Source of the DNA: Haliclona indistincta
Taxonomy: Eukaryota; Porifera; Demospongiae; Haplosclerida; Chalinidae
Direction of reading: 5' to 3'
Assembly (NCBI GenBank): GCA_964017065.1
Contig: OZ024784.1
Span: 11,761,152-11,825,151 of the forward strand
DNA: 64,000 nt
The translations under genes were made by a program, and so were the position numbers. Below the pieces are notes generated by a model that had not been told where the DNA came from, ran no database searches, and worked only from the letters and a program-made list of their open reading frames with translations. Position 1 is the first letter of the stretch; each line of letters starts with the position of its first letter. Shown here piece by piece: positions 28,754 through 37,700 of the stretch.

Positions 28754-29965
28754 TTATTGTTTAGAAACTTGAGCAAAGTGTTTGGTGAAGCTGTCATAGA
28801 CAGAGTCAGCAATAGTGACTATACGTATGTCTCTCAGAAGCATACTATGAGCATAGTTGTAGTCTAAAATAGCCTGGACAAGTGCAGCTGCTGAAACATT
28901 GGCTTTAAAATGATAACGACCAGTACCAATTGCTGGAAAGACTATAGAAACAGCCTCAAGCCTTTCTGCTTCCTTGAGTATTTTGATGGTTAGTTCATAA
29001 AGAACTGTTTTCAATGTAGACTCTGGGGTGGAACAGCTTTTGTTACTAGGGCTAACAGCATGAATGACATGTTTGCAGCAGAGCTTTCCTCCAGCTGGTG
29101 TCACTATGACATCTCCTACAGGTACTTCACCATGTTCCTTGCGATATGCATCACAGCTGCGTTGAAGTTCGCCAAGGCTTTTCTGGTTGAGAGCGCCTGG
29201 AACACCACCATGGTGAACAAGTTTGACATCAGCTGAATTGACAATAATATCTGCCTCTTCATTAGCAATATTTCCTTTCTTTATAACCAAGATGCGACCG
29301 TTAGCAAAACTAATAACATCATTAGGTTTTCGTTTTGTAGAAGAACCTTTTATCTTGAGCATAGCCAATTCAATTTTCAGATTGTCAATCTCAGTCTGTT
29401 GTGCCAGAATCTTTTCTTCTAGAGATTCAATCTTCTCATTGTAGAATTTTTTCATACCCTCGCTCATAGCAACCATCTCTTCACGTAGGCTCAATAGTTG
29501 AACTTCAACAGGACGAGAAGAACACACATTTCGTTCATGTTCTTCTTTGGCACCACGATTAAAGTGTTGTCCACATCCATGTTGACAAGCTACCTCGACA
29601 AACAAACACTGACCATCTGGCCCAGAGCTCAGGTGTCTTTCCAACTCACGAAGTTGACCAATCCATTCACACCCTTCATCTTTATGAGAACAGTGCACCT
29701 TCAGTTCGAGGATAGATCGTTGTAGCTCTTTCTCTAGCATTGTATGGAACGGTTGTTGACAGAGTGGACACGGTTTGCTAGCTGAAACGATCGGTTCAAT
29801 ACAACTAAGACAGATCTTTTTTCCACAGCAACTCAGAATGTGAGGATGACGTAGAGTAAGCAAACATACTGGACACTCATAATGCGCCGGAGGAGTCTGC
29901 ACAAAGTCACATAAATACCCTCCTAACGGAAGAGGCTGACACTCAACCTCGCTACAGTCCGCCAT
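28754..29965 (-). CDS. RING - TRAF zinc finger - coiled coil - macro domain protein
   Basis: This is a single 403-aa ORF with no intron, unlike most neighbours. Residues 31-69 form a RING finger (CPVCLLTLRH, CCGKKICLSC, CPLC), about 88-150 a TRAF-type zinc finger (HCSHKDEGCEWIGQL, CQHGCGQHFNRG), about 155-207 a coiled coil, and about 218-400 a macro domain (VIKKGNIANEEADIIVNSAD, GVPGALNQ, GDVIVTPAGGKLCCKHVIHA, IVFPAIGTGRY). Macro domains bind ADP-ribose; RING-TRAF modules are E3 ubiquitin ligases. An ADP-ribose-guided ligase is therefore inferred. Oddities: the usual RING His ligand reads Lys (CGKKIC), and the macro glycine loop reads HHGGVPGA rather than GGGVAGA. Its convergent neighbour's stop lies only 27 bp away. 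Confidence 0.88.
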   Translation of the reverse strand: MADCSEVECQPLPLGGYLCDFVQTPPAHYECPVCLLTLRHPHILSCCGKKICLSCIEPIVSASKPCPLCQQPFHTMLEKELQRSILELKVHCSHKDEGCEWIGQLRELERHLSSGPDGQCLFVEVACQHGCGQHFNRGAKEEHERNVCSSRPVEVQLLSLREEMVAMSEGMKKFYNEKIESLEEKILAQQTEIDNLKIELAMLKIKGSSTKRKPNDVISFANGRILVIKKGNIANEEADIIVNSADVKLVHHGGVPGALNQKSLGELQRSCDAYRKEHGEVPVGDVIVTPAGGKLCCKHVIHAVSPSNKSCSTPESTLKTVLYELTIKILKEAERLEAVSIVFPAIGTGRYHFKANVSAAALVQAILDYNYAHSMLLRDIRIVTIADSVYDSFTKHFAQVSKQ

Positions 29966-30527
29966 TTTGTAAGTAAATCAGGTTAACCCAGTCGTCACGG
30001 AATTAAATTAATTTGCAGCCCACGTGCAGACCTAGTAGCTAGCCCTATAGCTTGTCCTTGTTTCTGTTGATAATACACAATGTATACACTTCTATACCAC
30101 ACTCTAAGAACGAACTAGGTTAATAATGACTGAAATAGGCTTGGAATAAATAAAAAGCTTCTTATCTTCTTCCGTCAGCTGCAGAAAAAAGAACAGTCAT
30201 TATTGACAGGCAATCACTATTATTAAAGCACCTCAATAGAGTGGACTGTCATAGTGACCAGATTGGGAAGGGTGAGTTTCACCTGGTGCAGAGTGCTGGC
30301 TGTTATCTACAGTGGAGTAGACTAGTTAACACATGACTCGACCACAAATATTTGTATATTCTGTTCGTTATTATCCGTTTGATCACAATACTACGCTTTA
30401 TCTAGGGCACCGTCAGCTGAGAGAGTCTACTGATAAGAGAACAAAGCACGGAATCATTGCTAGCTTGTATGTATTTTTTTCCTGAAAACATCTTTCAACA
30501 ACGGCTAACCTCGCGGCTAACAAGGTG
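29966..30527. promoter_or_regulatory. Divergent intergenic region, no gene seen
   Basis: This 562-bp spacer lies between the divergent start codons of the RING-macro gene and the kinase-kelch gene. No coding exon, RNA gene or clear element is visible; it presumably holds both promoters. Confidence 0.45.
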
Positions 30528-32867
30528 ATGAGCGTAGTTACCACACGTGGTGGTACCACACAGTTCCCATTTCAGTCGGTGAGTCTACTCAAGAAACATC
30601 CTTCTCTCGGTCATGGTGCATATGGAGTTGTGTACGAGGCGATTTGTGATGAGTTGCACTGCGTAGCTAAGTGCTTCCATTCGCGTATTTTCACAAGAAA
30701 CACGCATGGAGCATGCGAGGCAAGGCATGATCAACCCCATGCTGGACATGAAGAAGCATTCGATATGGCACAGCTCAGACGAGATCTGCAGTCAGTTTGT
30801 GGATTGAATCACCCTAATCTGGTGCAGTATCTTGGCACTTACTACGAACCACTTGCAAGTAATCCCGTCCTTCTTATGGAGAAAATGGACACCAACCTCT
30901 CTGATTTTCTTCGCAATCATCAAAATACTCGTCTCCCAATTACTCTAGAGGTTGGCATATGTCATGACATTGCTCTTGGCCTCCATTTTCTCCACAAAAA
31001 TGGTATTCGTCACTACAACTTGTCGTCTAACAACGTTCTACTGCTAGGAACTCTCAGAGCAAAAGTGTCTGACTTTGGTCTGGCAAAGCTTTATGGTACG
31101 TCTTATGCAAGGGCTTCCATAGATAGCTGGCCTTACTTAGCACCTGAGATGCATTTGAATGTATTGAAAGCTTCTGAAAAATCTGATGTCTTTTCGCTTG
31201 GTGTATGCATGATACAGGTGCTAACACGTCAACCACCTGCCCCAACCTCACTGATGGAAGAGATAACCTCACACAAAGCCACGGAAACTTTTAAAGTAGT
31301 TCCTGAAGAGATTCGTCGATGCAACGATATAGCATTAGTTGACGATACACATCCAATGCTTTCCATTGCTTTAGACAGCATTAAAAATGACCAGCAAAGT
31401 CGCCCTTCAACAAAAATTTTGTGCAGCACTCTTAAGCAACTGAGAAACAGCGAGGACTGTCAACACAATGAAATGGTTAAGGCCAAACCACGCTTGTCTA
31501 GTGACTATTTAGTGATTGAGTTCGATGAGCCATCAAAACAACGAATGCAAGATCGTATTGCACACCAGAAGTGTCAGCTGGAAGATAAGGAACGCCGACT
31601 AGATCAGATGCAGCAACTGCTGTCTCTCAAGGAACAACTTTTAAGAACTAAAGACCAAGAACTGGCATCAAAGGAAACAGAAATCGACAGACTGTCAATT
31701 GATCTCGTCGGTGCAGAGAAACAAGCATTAAAGGGAAGATCAATTGAATCGAAAAATGATACTTCAAATAATCAGAAGTTAGCAGAAAAAGAGCAGAGAA
31801 TATTTGAGCTTGAGGCACAAGTTGCCACACTCCAGCAAAGCAGTACTCCATCTCCTTCTACACCAAAGGGCTTTGCATTTGCAAGTGGATCCGGTTCACC
31901 TCGAACTAATAGTCAGAAGTTTACCTATAGTCACAGGTTGTCTTTCACTTGGAAAAAAGGAAAGGTGGGCCCTGTGCCCTTCCGACCTCAGAGCAGTGTT
32001 GTGGTAGGCCACAATGGCAATGTTTTTATTAGCCATTGTGACATTGAAAGAGCATCTGGCCAAGTATATGAGTATGATCTGTCAGCTGATGCTTGGCAAG
32101 CTCTGCCAACAGTGCTGAAGAGCCAGTTTACCATTGTGATCTTTCAAGAAGTTCTTGTAGCAGTGGGAGGAAGCAGAAACCTTAGAAAAGTCAACACTTT
32201 ACATGCCTACTCCAAAACATGTTTACCAAATGACAAGCAGGTCAGGTGGGTAGATGATTTCTACCCTAATATGCCTACTGCTAGGGCGTTCCCTTCTTGT
32301 GCATCACATGGTCACTACCTGCTGGTTGCTGGTGGTGAGGTGCAGGGAATGGCAGTGACCGAAGTTGATGTGTTTGACATTAGAAAAAAACGCTGGGAGA
32401 TGGTTCGACGACTTCCACAGTTCGGACTGTACACAAAGATGACTACTGGTACACTTGGAGACAATGGCTTTACTTACTTTCTTGGTGGTTTTGAGGAAGA
32501 TAAGACATTGACAAACATTGCTTATCGCTGCTTAGTACCTAATCTTGTTAAATATTCTCGAGATCGTGAACAGGTCTTGTGGGAGATGTTGTCTCCTCTT
32601 CCGGTTGCTGGAGCCACTTGTGTTGTATTGAGAGACCAGCTGCTTGCATTTGGTGGCTATGACAGAAAAACTGCAAAGGTGTCTAATGCAATCTATTCGT
32701 ATCGTCCTCCACCTTTAGACAAATGGGAAAGGCTAAATGCAACACTACCATGCTCCTTCTCTCGTGGGCTTGTGGCTGTTACTTATTCCAATGATAAGCC
32801 TGTTGTTGTCTTACTAGGTGGCTTTGCTGAAAGTGGAACCTGCTTTACTTACTCAGCAATACTTTGA
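30528..32867 (+). CDS. Protein kinase-like - coiled coil - kelch protein
   Basis: Single exon, 779 aa; ATG at 30528 is the first in frame. Kinase-like domain about 20-300: glycine loop LGHGAYGVVY (27-36), Lys about 48 (CVAKC), DFG in AKVSDFGLAK (182-184) and YLAPEM. The catalytic loop reads IRHYNLSSNNVLL, so HRD has become HYN and the catalytic Asp is Asn; the domain may be inactive or unusual. A coiled coil follows at about 335-430 (QDRIAHQKCQLEDKERRLDQ and on). Kelch-type repeats fill about 470-779 (YEYDLSADAWQALP, LLVAGGEVQG, TYFLGGFEED, LLAFGGYDRK, VVLLGGFAES), expected to form a beta-propeller for protein binding. The absence of introns suggests a retroposed or recently expanded family. 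The stop lies 108 bp from the convergent F-box gene. Confidence 0.85.
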   Translation: MSVVTTRGGTTQFPFQSVSLLKKHPSLGHGAYGVVYEAICDELHCVAKCFHSRIFTRNTHGACEARHDQPHAGHEEAFDMAQLRRDLQSVCGLNHPNLVQYLGTYYEPLASNPVLLMEKMDTNLSDFLRNHQNTRLPITLEVGICHDIALGLHFLHKNGIRHYNLSSNNVLLLGTLRAKVSDFGLAKLYGTSYARASIDSWPYLAPEMHLNVLKASEKSDVFSLGVCMIQVLTRQPPAPTSLMEEITSHKATETFKVVPEEIRRCNDIALVDDTHPMLSIALDSIKNDQQSRPSTKILCSTLKQLRNSEDCQHNEMVKAKPRLSSDYLVIEFDEPSKQRMQDRIAHQKCQLEDKERRLDQMQQLLSLKEQLLRTKDQELASKETEIDRLSIDLVGAEKQALKGRSIESKNDTSNNQKLAEKEQRIFELEAQVATLQQSSTPSPSTPKGFAFASGSGSPRTNSQKFTYSHRLSFTWKKGKVGPVPFRPQSSVVVGHNGNVFISHCDIERASGQVYEYDLSADAWQALPTVLKSQFTIVIFQEVLVAVGGSRNLRKVNTLHAYSKTCLPNDKQVRWVDDFYPNMPTARAFPSCASHGHYLLVAGGEVQGMAVTEVDVFDIRKKRWEMVRRLPQFGLYTKMTTGTLGDNGFTYFLGGFEEDKTLTNIAYRCLVPNLVKYSRDREQVLWEMLSPLPVAGATCVVLRDQLLAFGGYDRKTAKVSNAIYSYRPPPLDKWERLNATLPCSFSRGLVAVTYSNDKPVVVLLGGFAESGTCFTYSAIL

Positions 32868-32975
32868 GACACAAACTACTTTTCAATCTAAGTGTGTGTG
32901 TATGTGATCATTGTACTAGTTCTAAAATTTGAATTTTGAATTGCTGTTGTTTGTCACATCAATTTACTGACTTAT

Positions 32976-34590
32976 TCAACTTACTGGAGATAAACCATAA
33001 TGGAAGGTGAATTCTGTAACCAATGGTAATGGTTCTTGTGGCAGTAGTTTGGTTATGATAGGTTGAGGGTGGAAGTGTAACTGTATGTCCTTTAAACTAA
33101 AACACTAATCAAACCTTGATGAGTATGGCATGTACCCACATACCTGTGCTTTTGGCTAGTAAGCAATGCTCTAACAGCACAAGATGATACTCCTGACACG
33201 TGGAGCAATGATAGTCTTTGTAAACCACAACAAGAAGTGGCTAGTTGATAGATAGTGTGATCTGATAGTGTGCTCCATGATACAGTTAGATTGGTAAGAT
33301 TAGGACAGCATTGTGAGGACAGATTGAGCCACATGTCAACTGAGCCTGGACCAAAACGACACGAGTCAATTGTTAACATCTGCAAATAATGAAATGATCA
33401 ACAGAACTATCAGCAAGGACTGTCATTACCTTCAGTCTGGTTCCACATGCAGTGAACAGATGTGTCACTGTTTGTATGCTTGGTCTACCTGTACAACTGA
33501 TTAATGAAAGACCTTTTGGTCTTCTTCGTGCAACAGTTAGTAGACAGTCATTAGATGTTTTTCCTCGCAATTGAATCATTTTCCCTAAAATTGAAACATC
33601 CGTTACTGTATAGCAGGTAAATTTGGAGAGTTAAAATTTTGGTGAACGACCAAATTTAATTTTAAATCAAGCACCTGGTTCATGTATTACTGCAACAGAA
33701 AAAAATTATTATGGTGAAAGCTTGACGATTCGCCAAATTGCCATGCTATATTGTGTACAAGTAGTTTCTACCTATAGATGTAAAGATAATGTACCCACCC
33801 ATTCAAACTGTGGATCTGTGCGTTTATCCATCTACTCACCCACTAATATGGGTACCCGCCTACGCCATAATTTATTACAAAACATAATTATTTGGGTGAT
33901 GTGATTATCTAGCATGTAATGTCGTGTCGTGTTTCTCACATAAGAAAGGATCTGTGGCTATATGATAAAGCCTCTTGCAAACCATCAGACAGTTACATAA
34001 GTCTTTCACAGAAACATATAATAGAATGTTAATCATTACTTCACTTGGTAGTAGATGCAGAAGTAAAGACGTTGATGTAACCTGCAGAAGATGGTAACAT
34101 GCAGCTAATAAGATGCAAAATAATTATTACACTCTTCTGCAGATTTGAGGTTGACTGCTTAGGAGCGACACTCTGAAATGTATGGTTTTTTCTGCTCAAG
34201 GTGCACGTGCTCGGTTTTCTCCACATATAAAATGTTGCTTTAGACCATCTTCTCTCCGTATTAAAGTAAAGAGGTTTCCTTTGTCTTGTGTAGTTTTTTT
34301 CATCAGATATTTCATACACCGGGTTCACGTGAGTAGATGCAAGCAGCGAGCAGCCACATTCAACACACCAACACTGGCCTGCATCATTTGCGCTGCTGCA
34401 AGATGAACAGTATGTTATGTCTGAACTAGTATCGAGTCGAGATTGTGAGACATTTTCATTTGCAGGTTCATGGTTCTGTGGATGATATAACGACGAATAT
34501 TATTACTGTACATTCTAGTACCTGCAATGGTACGGGTAGAATCACGTCCAGATCGTCTGAAGAAAGATCCCACAGCTCTAGCAGCGACAT
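32976..34590 (-). CDS. F-box / leucine-rich repeat protein
   Basis: Model: complement(join(32976..33096, 33144..33379, 33430..33584, 33940..34081, 34131..34475, 34522..34590)), 355 aa. The F-box lies at about 143-190 (LLHLLPSEVMINILLY, KDLCNCLMVCKRLYHIATDP), continuing across the splice as FLWKMIQLRGK. LRR-like segments follow (RPKGLSLISCTG, LKMLTIDSCRFGP, LTNLTVSWSTLSDHTIYQLA, GLQRLSLLHVSG). F-box/LRR proteins are substrate receptors of SCF cullin-1 ubiquitin ligases. The N-terminus has a Cys cluster (YCSSCSSANDAGQCWCVEC, Cys about 46-65) that could bind zinc and is not standard for FBXL proteins. The intron 33585-33939 holds a decayed inverted-repeat element. All phases are consistent. Confidence 0.72.
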
Positions 34591-34691
34591 AATTCACACT
34601 TGAGACACGCCTAAGATGATGACGATTAGACCCCTAATTGACGCATTTTAGCCAGCCCCGCCCTTTCCGCGACCAACATGCTAAAAACAGC

Positions 34692-34755
34692 ATTCAATAA
34701 GCTATCAAATTGTCTATTCAATAAGCTATCAAATTGTCTATTCAATAAGCTATCA
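34692..34755. repeat. 24-bp tandem repeat overlapping a stop codon
   Basis: ATTCAATAAGCTATCAAATT plus GTCT repeats twice in full and once in part. The third, truncated copy ends in the TCA that is the complement of the DTX3L-like stop codon (34753-34755), so the array starts exactly at the end of that coding region. Confidence 0.85.
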
Positions 34756-37700
34756 GTATATTCCTTTGGCTTTGAGTTCCTCCTTGACACGACTCAAATA
34801 GGTAAGATCAGGATAACCAAAGCTGAGATAAAAGGCAAGTGAGAACAGTATTATAAAATTCCATTGTACTTACGCTCCTCCATGACGACTAGTCTTGTGA
34901 TGAACGTCATTCCAAACAACTACATTGGTTGCACCAGTGGTAACTGAAGTACCAATCGTGAACAATAGAAGCTGGTCAAATGCTCTCTTCAGTAATGCAA
35001 GAACTTCACGGCCCTCTTTGTTGTCTGGTAAGTAAGCAGTACGATGTGTTCCAGCATAGCCAGAACCTGGATTAGGGTGCTGTGCACTCTGAATGCCACC
35101 AGGAAAGTCGTAGTCAATAACAATTGTGCCATAATTCTTGTAACCAGGCAGTGGTATTTGTTCAAAGTGCCATGCCATTCTACCATGAGGCTGATTACCA
35201 ACTACTTTGCGCAATGGAAGCTTGCAAGTGGGGCAGTATGGTGAAGTAGCTACAGCCATTTCAATACATTTCCGGCAGAATATCTTTGAACAGCAATTGA
35301 GTATAACTGGATCAGTGATCTTATCCAAACAAATTGGACAACCTAAACAACTCAAAATAAACAGAAACACGTAAAGTTTATTGTCTTACTTTCTAGCTCT
35401 TTGGCACCATTGTCTGGTTTGGGTTGTTCCTTTGAAAGATCAGGGTCGTCTTGTGTAGATTTTTGGTTACCAAGACAGGCAGCAACCTGACTTTTACCAG
35501 TTTTACTAGAGGAACGACCTGAAACATGACAAAAGAGGCAGTCAAATCCTGTCAATCCTACGAAACATGTTAACCATGTAAATAATAAGCTGAGTGCTTC
35601 ACACTATCCATATCCTTCTCAAGACCAATAACTCTCTCATTTTTTAGAAAAGCATGCTTTGGTACAATTTTAAAGCTTACATAATGCAGGGAAGTTAAGC
35701 AGAGACCCTTTAAAAGTTGCGCTATATTGTACTAGTACGCCACACAGCCAACTTTGTGTAGCCTTGCAATGATATACCTCTAAGTGAGGCAGGCAACTAC
35801 CACAGGGGAAGCCTCAGAAGTTTAGGGCAACATATCATCCAAGCAATAGACAGTCTTCACATCAGACACAGATTCTTCTCATTAGCTTATAATAAGATGC
35901 AAACGCAACATGACGTTGCATCCGGTGGCTGTTTCGGCACTGAGTTTTGTATGGTGGTCGATGAGAAACACTGGAAATGCACCTGAACAGCAGCTAGCCA
36001 CTGAAGGGAACCTCAGATCTTTCTGCAACTCGCAGTGAAAAAATGCTTTCACGGCAGATCGAACGATGCCCGTTTGGTGAAAATCAGTGTCGGTCCTGTC
36101 GGATAGCTACAACGACCATGGACAAGAATTATAATACCTTAGGGTATAGTACCTCGGCGCCAAATATGCAATGACGTTGGTTACAGCTGTTTAGCAAGCG
36201 GAAAAACCTCTGGCAAAGACTCTTCTCCAGTATTACTGAGGATTATCGGGTAAAATGAGTATGAAAGAAACAGGAAAGTACTGCTATCGCTGGAAAATAG
36301 TATTTTTGTTCGACGTACCAGTCGCTATTCACCGTCTTGCCTTTAAATGCACATCGTTTACTTCTGCGCGAAGGCAGTTTTCCCACTGTACAACTTGCAG
36401 AAAGATCCGAGGTTCCCTCCGGTCGCTAGCTGCTGCATTTCCGGCATTTTCTCCATTGACTGCCATACAAAACTCAGTACCGGAACAGCCACCAGACACA
36501 ACGTTATGTGGCATTTTATGACCTAATCAAAATAGTATAGCTTATGTGAAAAATGTCTATTGTATATGTAGCCTCATGCCAATCACTGCTGTTCCAAATG
36601 TCAAAAACAGCTACACAGTGGAGTTTCTTGAGGTTGTCATTATTAGTAGCTAGTAATGATAAAATTACAAAATCACAACAACAACATGTATTTTGCGGCT
36701 ACATATTTCACAAATTCCTGGTATACCATATAATAATTGTTCACTTACGATGATTAGTATTCAATCCATGGTCTGTGGTTGTTAGTTGACTTTTGTCAGC
36801 TCTTGAGACACTATGATTGAAGGTTGCAGGTCTCAATGGTGAGTTCTGCATAGCACCTGACCCAGACATTGTGTCGACAGGGACAGCAGACGATAATTTA
36901 TCAGAGGTACTAGCGGCTAGGGCACTAGAAGTTACAGTGCTGGTACTAGCGGCAGAGGCACTAGAAGTTACAGTGCTGGTACTAGCGGCTAGGGCACTAG
37001 AAGTTACAGAGCTGGTACTAGCGGCAGAGGCACTAGAAGTTACAGAGCTGGTACTAGCGGCAGAGGCACTAGAAGTTACAGTGCTGGTACTAGCGGCAGA
37101 GGCACTAGAAGTAACAGTGGTGGTACTAGCGGCAGAGGCACTAGAAGTGGCTATAATGGCACTGGAAGGTAGTAAAGCACCCGAGGCAGATGCAATGCTG
37201 TCAGTACTGGATGCAGGGGCACTGGGATGTACGATCTTAGTACTAGAGACAACAGAAGGTGATACTGTGTTAGTATCAGAGGTAGAAGCATCTGTGCCAG
37301 AGGTGCCTGTGAGAGATGCATCTTGCTGGAAGCGGATTCGCCTCATAACTATTTCCTGAGCAAACCATGAATACGTGGGCGCATCAATGATGACTATACG
37401 AATGTCATCAAGTAGACCCTTCTTTGAGCATTTGTAGTCTTCAATAGCACTAAGCATAGCACGTGCTGATATAGTGCGACTGACGCCATAAATTCCTGTG
37501 CTGAGAGCAGGAAATGCAATTGAAGAAGCTTTTAATTTCTCGGCCATAGACAATGCCTTTGCAGTAGCTTGATGAATGAGCTTGTAACATTGCTTATCAT
37601 CCATCCCTGGGATAGTAGCATTTGGGCCAACAGCATGAAGCACATGCTTGCACTTTAAATTACCACCTGCTTTTGTGTGTGCTACTTCACCAACAGGAAC

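Noticed and set aside
36817..37359. 180-codon plus-strand ORF opposite the macro-RING linker
   Set aside because: It mirrors the 36-bp coding repeat; a repeat with length divisible by three stays open on the other strand by composition.
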